A stretch of 64,000 bases of DNA from Bacteroidetes bacterium CG2_30_33_31 (lineage in GTDB: Bacteria > Bacteroidota > Bacteroidia > Bacteroidales > UBA1556). Positions 26,980 through 36,604 of the stretch are shown here, one piece after another; position 1 is the first letter of the stretch; each line of letters starts with the position of its first letter. The position numbers were made by a program, and so were the translations under genes. The stretch spans positions 1-64,000 of the forward strand of contig MNXP01000047.1 of NCBI GenBank assembly GCA_001872625.1, given 5' to 3'. Below the pieces are notes generated by a model. It had not been told where the DNA came from, searched no databases, and saw only the letters and a list, made by a program, of their open reading frames with translations.

Positions 26980-27948
26980 TTAGTAGTTTCTTCTTACTAA
27001 TTTTTGGCTTAATTCCATTATAATAGACTTTTTATTTGCTTCCAGATTCATGGAATCTAAAATTTGGTAAGCACGATTGCTATAATAATCTATTATCATT
27101 TCTGTTTCTGGTTTGATATTTAAATTGTCGAAAAGTGAAGTAACTTTTTTTACTTTCAAATTATTATCTTTTAATAAAAAAGCAGCATCTAATTTCTTTT
27201 TTACATTGAAATCTGCTTTCTCATAGGCTTTCAAATAAAGGAATGTCTTTTTGTTGGTAATTATGTCATTACCAGTTTTTTTACCGAAAATTTTTTCATC
27301 GCCATAGCTATCTAATAAATCATCCATAAGTTGAAATGCTATGCCGATATTGATGCCAAAATTATAAATAGCCACTTGCATTTCTATTGAGGCAGATGCT
27401 GAAATAGCACCCGATTTTAAACTCCCAGCAATTAAGACAGCTGTTTTTAGCCTAATCATTTCAATATATTCACCGATAGTAACGTTTTTCTGTTTTTCAA
27501 AATCCATATCCAGCTGCTGCCCTTCACACACTTCGCGTGCTGTTCTGTTAAACAACTCCAAAATTTCCTTTAGAATTTTTGGATTTGAACGAGTGATATG
27601 TTCGTAAGCAATTACAAACATTGTGTCGCCGGAAAGGATTGCGGTATTGGCGCCCCATTTCTTATAAACTGTTGGAATTCCACGTCTTATGGGCGCATCA
27701 TCCATAATATCATCGTGAAGCAAAGTAAAATTATGAAATATCTCGAGCCCTAATGAGGCTGGTATAACATCGCTAATTTTGCCATCAAAAACCTGACAAG
27801 CTAAAAAAGCCAAAAGAGGTCTAATCCGTTTGCCGCCTTGCGACATTGAATAACTAATTGGTTGATACAGATTTTCTGGATAATCAGGAATCTGCACCCG
27901 ACTAAATAATTCGGTTATTTGGGATTGTAATTCTTCCAGAGAGTACAT
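26980..27948 (-). CDS. Trans-isoprenyl diphosphate synthase (polyprenyl synthetase)
   Basis: Condenses isopentenyl diphosphate with allylic diphosphates. Both Asp-rich motifs are visible: LLHDDIMDDAPIRRG (first DDxxD, about residue 84) and FQLMDDLLD followed by FGKKTGNDI (second, about residue 213). 322 residues fits geranylgeranyl or longer-chain synthases; the product length, hence quinone or carotenoid precursor, cannot be fixed. A near-consensus -7 box (CATCTTTG, 27970-27977) precedes it on the minus strand. Confidence 0.93.
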   Translation of the reverse strand: MYSLEELQSQITELFSRVQIPDYPENLYQPISYSMSQGGKRIRPLLAFLACQVFDGKISDVIPASLGLEIFHNFTLLHDDIMDDAPIRRGIPTVYKKWGANTAILSGDTMFVIAYEHITRSNPKILKEILELFNRTAREVCEGQQLDMDFEKQKNVTIGEYIEMIRLKTAVLIAGSLKSGAISASASIEMQVAIYNFGINIGIAFQLMDDLLDSYGDEKIFGKKTGNDIITNKKTFLYLKAYEKADFNVKKKLDAAFLLKDNNLKVKKVTSLFDNLNIKPETEMIIDYYSNRAYQILDSMNLEANKKSIIMELSQKLVRRNY

Positions 27949-27977
27949 AATATCATTTTAAATTTGTTACAAAGATG

Positions 27978-28007
27978 ATAAAAAAAAGCCTCCGTTAAGG
28001 AGGCTTT
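27978..28007 (-). terminator. Rho-independent terminator after the TonB-dependent receptor
   Basis: AAAGCCTCC (27985-27993) pairs with GGAGGCTTT (27999-28007) around a 5-base loop; on the minus strand a T tract follows. It lies 27 bases past the receptor stop codon. Confidence 0.9.
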
Positions 28008-28033
28008 AAAGAAAATTTTATGGAATATAAATA

Positions 28034-30751
28034 TTATCTGAAACTAACCTTTACACCTGCATTGAAAGTACGAGGTAATCCCATGAATATTTCAGCAGAA
28101 TTAGCTGTATGGCTCAATGGTTTGGTAGAACCAACACCATAATATCCATTGTATTTTGAATTATCTACAGCATCTTGAACATATTGAGTATTCAACAAAT
28201 TATTTACATGTAGAAATAATTCAACTCCAATATTTCCAGTTGTTTTAGGTGAATAAGCAATATTTAAATCGAGAAGTCCAAAAGATGGAATCTGCCAAAC
28301 TTGTGTTACATCTGTATTTTTAGTTCTGGAGAATGGATCCCAATCAGAAAAATAATTTGTGTTGTAACGATATAAAACTTGAGCTTGCATTCCTTTGATT
28401 GGGAATAAATCAACCCAAACACCATATTGAGTTTGAGGTGCATCTCCAACTTTCAATCCATTGGTATAGAAATTATAGGTAACCAATGAATCCTGAATAC
28501 CTGAAATTTTTCCGTAAGTTTTATAATTTCCAGTAACATCATTAGTATAATTCCAATTTCCAAGAGATGCAATTGCTCCAAAACCAAGGAGATTATTAAC
28601 TCTATAACTTGCTTCAAGTTCTAAACCTTGATGAAGTTCGTTCATACCAAAAATAGAAATATATGTGTCTTCCGTTGGTGAAATCTGAGCAAATTTTGTA
28701 AATGCTCTGTCTTTCCAGCTGGTATAATATACATTACCTTTTACAGATAATTTATTGTCGATGCTTGTATAATCGCCGCCTATTTCAAATGAAGTAAACT
28801 TTTCGTTTGCAGGATTGGAAATCAAAGTACCATCAGCATCATTGATAACATTATCAAAAATAGGAACTTTTGATACTAAACCAAAGTTACCATAAACACT
28901 AAAATTGTTTTTAATTCTGTATGATAACCCACCTTTTATTTGATTTCCTTTTACGTAAGGAGATTCTGAAAACACTTCTGCTCCATTAGCATCCTTGTGA
29001 AAATGATCTGTATATGAATATTTAATCATTGAAAATCCATAAGTTGCATAAGCAGTTATTTTGTCTTTTGTGTATTCTAATTGAGCAAAAGCACCAAACC
29101 AATCAACTGTATTTGTATTAAAATAATTTACTTTTCCGCCTAAACCTTTTAGTCTGGCAGCACCAGTTTCAAATTGGTTACCACTGAAATAATAATATTT
29201 GCCACCCAACAAATCGCGTACTTCATAATAATGTTCAATTTGTGCTGTTCTCCAATCTACGCCAGCTTGACCTTTTAAATTTTCACTGAAATTGATTTTT
29301 AATTTGGAAATTGCTCCAACTGTCCATTGATTATTTACAGAATTTCTTAAGATTCCAAGGGCAGTATCATGCTTGGTAGTATTGTTTTTTAAGGTAGCAT
29401 TATAATCAATAATTCTTGTAGGTTCAGAGGCATAATCCCATTTTATTGAACCATAAGTTCCAGAACCTCCGCCTGTTCCACCTGAATAATATACTGTTGT
29501 AAATTGTGAAATCTTATCACTCCAGTTAGCATACCAATTCAAATTTGCAAGAGGTTTATTATAATAATTTTCTCTTTCGTTCATAAATGTCTTCGAAAAC
29601 CTTGAATGCTCTTTTCCATTCCAAAATTGAGTTCCAGCATAAGAAGAATTTATTGATGAATAATTCTCATTATATAATTGCCCATTATTAGATGTTTTAA
29701 AATGTGCAACGGCTGAATCTGCGCCAATTTTTACTGCAAAAGCGCTATCGTACATTGCCACATTTTGTTTGTAAAGGTTTTGCCCATGGCGCTGAGGCGC
29801 TCCCATCATATAAGCTTCAATTCTATGGTTTTTATTTACATTATAGCTTGCTCCAAAATAATATGCCCAAGCATCTGTCCAAGTTCCATCGATAACTCCA
29901 TCACCAGTTTTACGCACTAATGCAGCACTAACAGCATATTTATTTTTTATTAAGCCTGAATTTAATGCAATAGTATTCTTTTGAAAATTACCCGAGCCGA
30001 ATTCTGTTTTATATGTTATACCTTTATTATTTTCAGCTGGACTTGTAATAATATTCATGGTGCCTCCTATTGATGGAGTAGCTAAATTAACAGCACTCAA
30101 ACCACGTTGCATTTGTATAGAAGAAGTTGCATCACCAATTCCATCCCAATTTGACCAATAAACCCAACCATTTTCCATATCATTAACTGGAACTCCATTA
30201 ATCATAATTGCAACATTGCGTTGATTGAATCCACGAACATTTATACGAGCATCTCCAGCACCACCACCTTGAGCAGTTGCATAAACTGAGGGGGTGTTGT
30301 TCATAACCATAGGAAGATCTTGTCCTCCAAGTTGAAGTGCCATTTGTTTTTTAGAAACATTAGAAAAAGCTACTGGAGTTTCGCGCTCACGAGCTCGATC
30401 GGAAATAATGTTGATACCACCAATACCTATTGAACTTGCATCCAATTTAATGTTTCCAATTTTGGTTGTTTCGCCATTTTTTACTGTAGTCGAAACAGTT
30501 TTCTTTTCATATCCAATAAAGGAAATTTCTAATGTGTAGGTTCCAGCATCAAGTTTCAGGTCAAATTGGCCATCCATATTCGCTACACTACCTTTAGCAG
30601 TACCAGCAACTTTGACTGCTGCGCCAGCAAGGGCTTCGCCATTGGAAGCATCCTGTATTTTGCCAGTAATTGTTCCTTGAGCATAGCCATTGGAAATGCT
30701 CACAAAAATGGTTATCATAACAACCATTAAGTTACGTAAACGATTTTTCAT
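28034..30751 (-). CDS. TonB-dependent outer-membrane receptor with carboxypeptidase-like N-domain
   Basis: A 905-residue protein with a signal peptide (ending about NGYAQ, residue 25). A carboxypeptidase regulatory-like domain follows (GTITGKIQDASNGEALAGAAVKV, to about residue 105), then the plug (INVRGFNQRNVAIMINGVPVNDMENGW) and a long beta-barrel ending in VSFR. No SusD-like lipoprotein is adjacent, so it is not a typical glycan-uptake pair; a siderophore, cofactor or peptide ligand is possible. It is monocistronic by its flanking terminator and large upstream spacer. Confidence 0.93.
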   Translation of the reverse strand: MKNRLRNLMVVMITIFVSISNGYAQGTITGKIQDASNGEALAGAAVKVAGTAKGSVANMDGQFDLKLDAGTYTLEISFIGYEKKTVSTTVKNGETTKIGNIKLDASSIGIGGINIISDRARERETPVAFSNVSKKQMALQLGGQDLPMVMNNTPSVYATAQGGGAGDARINVRGFNQRNVAIMINGVPVNDMENGWVYWSNWDGIGDATSSIQMQRGLSAVNLATPSIGGTMNIITSPAENNKGITYKTEFGSGNFQKNTIALNSGLIKNKYAVSAALVRKTGDGVIDGTWTDAWAYYFGASYNVNKNHRIEAYMMGAPQRHGQNLYKQNVAMYDSAFAVKIGADSAVAHFKTSNNGQLYNENYSSINSSYAGTQFWNGKEHSRFSKTFMNERENYYNKPLANLNWYANWSDKISQFTTVYYSGGTGGGSGTYGSIKWDYASEPTRIIDYNATLKNNTTKHDTALGILRNSVNNQWTVGAISKLKINFSENLKGQAGVDWRTAQIEHYYEVRDLLGGKYYYFSGNQFETGAARLKGLGGKVNYFNTNTVDWFGAFAQLEYTKDKITAYATYGFSMIKYSYTDHFHKDANGAEVFSESPYVKGNQIKGGLSYRIKNNFSVYGNFGLVSKVPIFDNVINDADGTLISNPANEKFTSFEIGGDYTSIDNKLSVKGNVYYTSWKDRAFTKFAQISPTEDTYISIFGMNELHQGLELEASYRVNNLLGFGAIASLGNWNYTNDVTGNYKTYGKISGIQDSLVTYNFYTNGLKVGDAPQTQYGVWVDLFPIKGMQAQVLYRYNTNYFSDWDPFSRTKNTDVTQVWQIPSFGLLDLNIAYSPKTTGNIGVELFLHVNNLLNTQYVQDAVDNSKYNGYYGVGSTKPLSHTANSAEIFMGLPRTFNAGVKVSFR

Positions 30752-31003
30752 AAATAATAGATTTTAATTAATAAATGTTTGTTCCTTACAATTAATTCGG
30801 TACAAATTAAATAAAAAATATTGTAATGACTTATTCATATTATACTCATTGTTAATTAATACCGCTTAATTGTTGAAAACAAAACTAAACCAATACCGCA
30901 GTTTGATTGTTAAGTAAATGTTATTTCTTTAATACAGGTAGACAATTATATCAGAATTGACTGTTATTGTGAAATTTATGCAGATATTTTTTTGGATTTA
31001 ATA
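30752..31003. promoter_or_regulatory. Upstream region of the TonB receptor: -7 box and flanking direct repeats
   Basis: On the minus strand TAGTTTTG (30880-30887) matches TAnnTTTG, giving a leader of about 120 bases. Two direct AATACCGC repeats (30858-30865 and 30892-30899), each followed by TTGTT after a short gap, flank the box and could be regulator sites. No gene lies here. Confidence 0.4.
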
Positions 31004-31600
31004 TTATTTTACACCAATTAACCTAATTACCGAAGATTGCCCGAAATGATGTTTCCCTTCATCTAATGAAAGGATTTTTTCTTCAATTATTAATGAAGAT
31101 AAGCTTTTAAAATCTTCCTCCAATTCATCTTTAGAAAACAGAAGGTCTAAAGATTTTGGACCGCCAGTACCATAATTCAATTGATTTTTATTAAAACCTT
31201 CAAGAATAATCATACCACCTTTTTTTAAATAGCTAATCATTTTTCTATGAACATTCTGCCGGTTAGAATTATGTGCAAAAATTAGAGCCACAACATCGAA
31301 AAAATTTTCTTTCGCAACGAATTCGGAATAAGATTTTAGCGAATACTCAATTGACACATTCATTTCTTTGGCTAATAAGATTGCTTTTTTTTGACCTTCG
31401 ATGCTCGAGTCAAAAGCTACTGATTCCCAACCCTTGGTGGCAGCAAATACACAATTTCTCCCTTCTCCCTCTGCTGGAAAAAGTATTTTTCCTGCCTGCA
31501 ATTTTTTTAATTCATCTTTAAGAAATTCGTTGGGCTTTTTCCCATAGAAATATTCCTCGTTGGAATACCTTTCATCCCATTGGTTTTGAACTTCATTCAT
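31004..31600 (-). CDS. Class I SAM-dependent methyltransferase (TehB-like)
   Basis: The 198-residue protein starts with an aromatic region typical of TehB/thiopurine-type methyltransferases (WDERYSNEEYFYGKKPNEFL). A degenerate motif I follows (ILFPAEGEGRNCVFAA, about 38-53), then VAFDSS (motif II acid) and FDVVALIFAHN. The AEGEG form of motif I is known in this subgroup. The substrate is unknown. It is 37 bases from the CDGSH gene on the same strand. Confidence 0.85.
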   Translation of the reverse strand: MNEVQNQWDERYSNEEYFYGKKPNEFLKDELKKLQAGKILFPAEGEGRNCVFAATKGWESVAFDSSIEGQKKAILLAKEMNVSIEYSLKSYSEFVAKENFFDVVALIFAHNSNRQNVHRKMISYLKKGGMIILEGFNKNQLNYGTGGPKSLDLLFSKDELEEDFKSLSSLIIEEKILSLDEGKHHFGQSSVIRLIGVK

Positions 31601-31637
31601 ATTTTATATATTTTCAGATGTAAGATTTGTACTAAAT

Positions 31638-31874
31638 TTATAAATCGCGATGTGTGTGATCGCAAAAAGGAGGGTTTTTTGAATGAACACATCCGCACCA
31701 TGAGACTTTTGTTGGCTCTTTTATTTCAACTAATAATGGCGAATAACCACTACCTTTATGTGAGCCATCACAAAAAGGATGGTCAGAACTTTCGCCACAT
31801 TGGCAATACCAATATGTACCTGCTTCCATATCGATTTTATTGGAATGTTTTTGAGGAATTTTTCTATCGGGCAT
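31638..31874 (-). CDS. Double CDGSH-type iron-sulfur protein
   Basis: A 78-residue protein with two CDGSH-type 2Fe-2S motifs: CQCGESSDHPFCDGSH (about 24-39) and CGCVHSKNPPFCDHTH (about 60-75). Each has the Cys-x-Cys...Cys...His ligand set. The second replaces DGSH with DHTH. MitoNEET-like proteins of this tandem type are small cytosolic redox or cluster-transfer proteins; no partner is evident. Confidence 0.92.
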   Translation of the reverse strand: MPDRKIPQKHSNKIDMEAGTYWYCQCGESSDHPFCDGSHKGSGYSPLLVEIKEPTKVSWCGCVHSKNPPFCDHTHRDL

Positions 31875-32001
31875 TATGCTAATTTATAATTTATTTGGCA
31901 AAATTACGGATTAATAATCAGCAAAATTTCAGATAATATAATTATCTAACACAAATCAGTTTAATAAAATAAAATAAGGCAAAATGCAAAATTTCAGCAC
32001 A

Positions 32002-33165
32002 TTAATTTGTCAGTAGCGAGCGATTTTGAGTAATAATATCTAATGTAAATTTCTTCAAATCATCATTAGTATCATAAATCATCTGGAGATTTGATGGAAA
32101 TGGAATTGGTTTTAGGCCAATCATTTTTTTTGTTTCTTCGCTAAGCGCCTGAGAATTTCCATAGGCTTTGGCATAGCGAAAAAGGAAAGTTTTTTGGGCA
32201 GTTATTGGAAATGTCTTTATCAATTGACCGCTGCGATTATCGTAGAAATCTATTGTTCCACTGACAATAGCGGATTTTTCTAAACGTGTTTCTTCAACAC
32301 TGCATTTTATATCAACATAATTTGGAACTTTCATATCGTTGCCCAAACTATCTTTTTTAACATTTCCTTTGTTGTCTAAAACGTATTTATCGCCATCACG
32401 AATTTTCTTTGTTTCTTCGGTATGTATCTCTTTTACTTGCTCTGGCGACACGTCAATAGCTTTAAGATTAAGGAATATTTTAAAATCGTAATATGCGTTT
32501 TTATTTTCTTTGGTATCGAAATTCAGCCAACGTTGATTTAAGTTTTTAAGAGTTATTTTAAGTAATTCATTTTCGAAATCTTGTGGCATCACTTGGCGCG
32601 ATTGGTTTTGAATGCGAAATAAAACATTGTTGGTTCCTATCAGCAAAGCTTCATCAGTAAGCTCTCTAACGTTTGGATAATTGGGATAAAAATTATTAAG
32701 CCTAACAAGTTCGTCATAAGCTTTGCGACCGTCCTGACGATTGTTAGATTTTAGTAAATCTTGAGCATGAGCGTACAAAAATTCCGCTGCTTTTCGCTTA
32801 GCTTCGGCGCGCATCTGGTTATAATCTACGTGCACTAAACCAATTTTAGTTAAAACTTGCTGTGGTAATCTTTCTACAACTTCTTGACGCGAATGCATTA
32901 TGTCGTAATGCTTAAAAACCGCTTCCCAAATATCAGGCTGACCGCTGAATCTTAAGGAGTTAATAGCATCATTATCTTTTTGGTTAGCAAGCTCAAAAGC
33001 CTTCTTTAGCACTTCTATTTCCTCGGTCTTGTTATTGTTTTTCATCAGTTTTTTTACTGATTTATGAATTGCAGCATCGTAATTTCCCGATTGTAAATAT
33101 TTTCTGGAACTTGTGCAAGCTGAGATAAAAATTACACTTAAAATTATTACGTAAATCTTTTTCAT
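32002..33165 (-). CDS. Uncharacterised lipoprotein with TPR-like helices
   Basis: A lipoprotein signal with lipobox ISAC (Cys16) is followed by helical repeats (KYLQSGNYDAAIHKSVKKLMKN; AHAQDLLKSNNRQDGRKAYDELVRL) resembling TPRs to about residue 190. The C-terminal half is beta-rich (YVDIKCSVEETRL, GTIDFYDNRSGQLIKTFPI). I do not recognise a named family, though proteins like it seem common in Bacteroidota. Probably attached to the outer membrane's inner leaflet. 387 residues. Confidence 0.8.
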   Translation of the reverse strand: MKKIYVIILSVIFISACTSSRKYLQSGNYDAAIHKSVKKLMKNNNKTEEIEVLKKAFELANQKDNDAINSLRFSGQPDIWEAVFKHYDIMHSRQEVVERLPQQVLTKIGLVHVDYNQMRAEAKRKAAEFLYAHAQDLLKSNNRQDGRKAYDELVRLNNFYPNYPNVRELTDEALLIGTNNVLFRIQNQSRQVMPQDFENELLKITLKNLNQRWLNFDTKENKNAYYDFKIFLNLKAIDVSPEQVKEIHTEETKKIRDGDKYVLDNKGNVKKDSLGNDMKVPNYVDIKCSVEETRLEKSAIVSGTIDFYDNRSGQLIKTFPITAQKTFLFRYAKAYGNSQALSEETKKMIGLKPIPFPSNLQMIYDTNDDLKKFTLDIITQNRSLLTN

Positions 33166-33604
33166 ATTATAAAAATTTGAGTTGGCAACATTATTTTCAA
33201 TTATCCTGCCAAAATATAAAATTTTTTAATACTCAAAATACTATGTTTTGAAATAATTTCAACCATAATATTTTAACAACATCTTATATATTTAGGAGCT
33301 TTCAGGATATAAATCTCTCCCAAAACGGATGATAAATGCCTTGTTGAGAGAATCATTTCCATTTAAGATCTATTATGTTTTTTTGCGATTTACAATATTA
33401 TTTTCTAACTCTTTAAATAGTTTCTATCTTGGATATTGTGAATTAACTCGTTAATAAATATATTATAACAAGATATTGCGTTAATAACGAATTACTAATT
33501 TTAAATTTAGAAATGATATGGTTTTATTGGTGCTATGTCTTTTTTTTTGCAAATCATATAAGTTGAAAACCATTAAATATTTATAGCTATAAAATACTTC
33601 TAAA
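33166..33604. other. Intergenic region with two short palindromes upstream of the vWA-like gene
   Basis: Divergent 439-base spacer. Two palindromes, ATTAACTCGTTAAT (33442-33455) and CGTTAATAACG (33479-33489), share the GTTAAT half-site and could be operators. No perfect TAnnTTTG box or coding frame is found. Confidence 0.35.
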
Positions 33605-35641
33605 ATGCTGATAAATAGATATAGTACAATTCTTTTTTTATTATTTTTTTATATAAATTCCTTTTCTCAGATTAAGAAATTCTCATCAGAAGTTTTGAAT
33701 CATCCGCAAGAGCATGCAAAAGAATTTGAGAAATTATTTAACTACAACGAAGTTATAAAATTTTCAAAAGAAGAATTGCCAAACAGAGTGCTGTTAGAAA
33801 ATGGTTATGTTAAATCCGCAATTATAAACCCAAAAAGTTGGAAACCTGCGAACAACAAAATTATAGTAACACAAATAGATATAATTTTTTCCAAGTATCC
33901 CAAAAACAAAGATTTTTGGATAACAAACTATTATGATTTGTTGGCAGAGAGAGTCAAAGCCATTTTGGCTATTGATTCTACCCTAAATTCTCCAGATTTT
34001 GAATGGAATTTGGTTTTACAAACCGAACCAAACAATGAAGCAGAAGCAAAAAATATGTTCCACGGAATAGCAATAACATATTTTGATATTAAAAATATGC
34101 TCGATTCCACTACTGAAATTGACGAGTCATTTAAGCAAGATTCTATTTATTTTGCAAGGCACGAGCTTAAAGTAAAGAACTTCATTAGGTCGCAGGGGGG
34201 AAGTGAAGATTCAATTGTTTTCAATGTTTTTGAGCGGCATAAGGAATGGAAAAATGCCTTGGTGGTAATGGATTGGACTGGCTCAATGTATAGGTATGGA
34301 GCACAAGCAGTACTTTGGCATACTTTAAATTTTGCTACCTCAGGAATCAAGAATTTTGTATTTTTTAATGATGGGGACGAAACTCCTGATGAAAAAAAAG
34401 TTGTTGGAAGTACTGGAGGAATCTATTTTGCTCAAGCAAAAAATCTTGAGCGCTTGATAAATACTTTTTATCTGGTGGGCAAAAGAGGCAAAGGAGGTGA
34501 TGACCCAGAAAATGATGTAGAAGCTATGATCAAAGGCATGAATAGATTTGAAGATTTTGATGAGTTGATATTAATAGCAGATAATAATTCGTGCATGAGA
34601 GATTTCAGTTTGCTTGCCAATCTCGATGTGAAAGTAAATGTTATAGTTTGTGGAGCAAAATTGGGTATTAACCCACAATATGTTAACTTGGCATATTATA
34701 CTGGTGGCAGTATTCACACAATAGATGAGGATATTGAACATTTAAGCACACAAGTTAAAGATAATGAATTGAAGATAAATAATATCGAATATAAACTTGC
34801 TGATGAAGGATTGTTTACTGTAAAATATCAACAACAAGCATTAAGGTTTCAATCGTGCAATGAGTTCACTACATTGGTTCCATTATCCCCCGATCCACGA
34901 TTGGCCTTTATAGTAAAACACGGAGGAATAACCGATTCCACAGTTTATAAAGTTTTGGGGAGACATCCTCTTTGGGATAATTCGGTGGTAGTGATGGATT
35001 GGACAAAAGGCATGTATGTTAATAGTGCTCAAGCAGTTCTATGGCATAAAACACATCAAAAGATTAGTGGAATTAATTATTTTGTATTTTTCAATGATGG
35101 CAATAATTTACCAAAAAATAAAAAACGAATTGGAAAAACTGGAGGTATTTACTACCAAAAATCTAATAATATTCACAGTGTGGAAAAGAGATTTGATTAT
35201 ATAATAAAGAGAGGCAATGGTGGAAATGATATTGAAAACAATGATGTTGAAGCCTTAATGAGTGCGGCAAATAAGTTTACAAAAACAAATAATTTTATAC
35301 TTATTGCAAATAATCAAAGTTGTGTGAGAGATATCAAACTGATGAAATATTTGAATATCCCAATAAAAATAATACTTACAAATATTGATGGTCCGATAAA
35401 TCCGCAATTTATAAATTTAGCTTATAAAACTGGCGGCTCTATTCACACCTTAAACGACGATATTTATAACTATGTTTTCGCGGCAATTGTCGAAAGCAAT
35501 CAAACACTAATGCTTGGCGGGACTGAATATTCTCTAAATAAAGACGGACTTTTTGAATTTAAAGATAAATCGAAAAACAAGACAAATTGTGAGAAAAACA
35601 ATTCTAAAGGGCTGCTAAATAATATATTGCAAAAGTTCTAA
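33605..35641 (+). CDS. Secreted protein with two tandem vWA-like domains
   Basis: A signal peptide (about 1-22, ending SFSQ) and an N-domain to about residue 195 precede two homologous units (about 200-400 and 440-650). Each has VVMDWT, then AQAVLWH, FVFFNDG, TGGIY, a G-x-GG-D-x-E-N-D-VEA motif, and NPQF/Y-x-NLAY-TGGSIHT. The first keeps a MIDAS-like DWTGS (about residue 222); the second has DWTKG (about 464), so metal binding is probably lost. No T9SS sorting domain or membrane anchor is visible. The family resembles periplasmic vWA proteins; the function is unknown. It ends one base before the convergent wbpB-like gene. Confidence 0.75.
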   Translation: MLINRYSTILFLLFFYINSFSQIKKFSSEVLNHPQEHAKEFEKLFNYNEVIKFSKEELPNRVLLENGYVKSAIINPKSWKPANNKIIVTQIDIIFSKYPKNKDFWITNYYDLLAERVKAILAIDSTLNSPDFEWNLVLQTEPNNEAEAKNMFHGIAITYFDIKNMLDSTTEIDESFKQDSIYFARHELKVKNFIRSQGGSEDSIVFNVFERHKEWKNALVVMDWTGSMYRYGAQAVLWHTLNFATSGIKNFVFFNDGDETPDEKKVVGSTGGIYFAQAKNLERLINTFYLVGKRGKGGDDPENDVEAMIKGMNRFEDFDELILIADNNSCMRDFSLLANLDVKVNVIVCGAKLGINPQYVNLAYYTGGSIHTIDEDIEHLSTQVKDNELKINNIEYKLADEGLFTVKYQQQALRFQSCNEFTTLVPLSPDPRLAFIVKHGGITDSTVYKVLGRHPLWDNSVVVMDWTKGMYVNSAQAVLWHKTHQKISGINYFVFFNDGNNLPKNKKRIGKTGGIYYQKSNNIHSVEKRFDYIIKRGNGGNDIENNDVEALMSAANKFTKTNNFILIANNQSCVRDIKLMKYLNIPIKIILTNIDGPINPQFINLAYKTGGSIHTLNDDIYNYVFAAIVESNQTLMLGGTEYSLNKDGLFEFKDKSKNKTNCEKNNSKGLLNNILQKF

Positions 35642-36598
35642 CTATTTATATTTTTCGAGCATTGGATGATAATCTCCTCTGATTCCAATTGGTTTTGTAT
35701 TTCTAATTTGATGAACAATATCAATACTTTTTCTTGCTTCTTCTAAACCAAAACCATTGCCAGCCAAAATATGTTGATAACTAACAGTATGAAGGTCAGT
35801 AAATCCACCACTAAATTCAATGTCCTCACCTTCAACGCTAATTTCTCTAAAAGTACTTTGACCTTTAGCTAATATTTGAGCAGGCAAATTTTTTGCATCA
35901 ACAGACAATAGCCATCGAACTCTGGCTTTTTTGAGCTGCAAAAATCCAGCAGCAGTTTCATCATCGGCATAATGAACAGTATTAGTAATCACATCGCCAA
36001 AAATATAGGTTAGCATATCATAAAAATGGACTCCAATATTAGTTGCAACTCCACCAGATTTAGCCGCATTACCCTTCCAACTAACAAAGTACCAATGTCC
36101 ACGACTTGTGATATAAGTTAAATCGATATCATAAATCTTATCTTTTGGTCCATTATCAATGCTGTTTTTCAGATCTATAATTGCTTGATGATGACGTAGT
36201 TGAAGAATATTATAAATTTTCTTTCCTGTTTCTTCTTCAATTACTTTAAGGCTATCTATATTCCAAGGATTAAGAACCAAAGGTTTTTCGCAAATAGCAT
36301 TTGCGCCATTTCTAAGAGCAAGTCTAATATGGGAATCATGGAGATAATTTGGAGTGCAAATAGATACGAAATCAACTTTTTTGTCCCCTCTTCTTCTTAA
36401 TTTATCAAGATGACGGTCGAATCTTTCAGGCTCAGTAAAAAAATCTGCATTCGGAAAATAACTGTCGATAATTCCAACGCTATCAAATAAATCGAGGGCT
36501 GCAACTAAATCATTTCCTGTGTCGTGTATAGCTTTCATGTGCCTTGGTGCAATGTATCCAGCGCAACCTATTAGGCCGAAGTTTAGAGCTTTCGTCAT
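35642..36598 (-). CDS. wbpB: Gfo/Idh/MocA-family UDP-sugar 3-dehydrogenase (WbpB/WlbA-like)
   Basis: An NAD-binding Rossmann fold opens with NFGLIGCAGYIAPRHMKAI, followed by VDFVSICTPNYLHDSHI and EKPLVLNP, with catalytic-type histidines in GVHFYDML. In WbpB/WlbA the enzyme oxidises C3 of UDP-GlcNAc uronic acid, the first step toward UDP-ManNAc(3NAc)A. It is followed in the pathway by the aminotransferase and acetyltransferase encoded beside it. 318 residues, typical. Confidence 0.88.
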   Translation of the reverse strand: MTKALNFGLIGCAGYIAPRHMKAIHDTGNDLVAALDLFDSVGIIDSYFPNADFFTEPERFDRHLDKLRRRGDKKVDFVSICTPNYLHDSHIRLALRNGANAICEKPLVLNPWNIDSLKVIEEETGKKIYNILQLRHHQAIIDLKNSIDNGPKDKIYDIDLTYITSRGHWYFVSWKGNAAKSGGVATNIGVHFYDMLTYIFGDVITNTVHYADDETAAGFLQLKKARVRWLLSVDAKNLPAQILAKGQSTFREISVEGEDIEFSGGFTDLHTVSYQHILAGNGFGLEEARKSIDIVHQIRNTKPIGIRGDYHPMLEKYK

Positions 36599-36604
36599 TT
36601 TTTC

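Noticed and set aside
31273-31882. Plus-strand frames opposite the methyltransferase and CDGSH genes
   Set aside because: Shadows of clearly recognisable minus-strand proteins.
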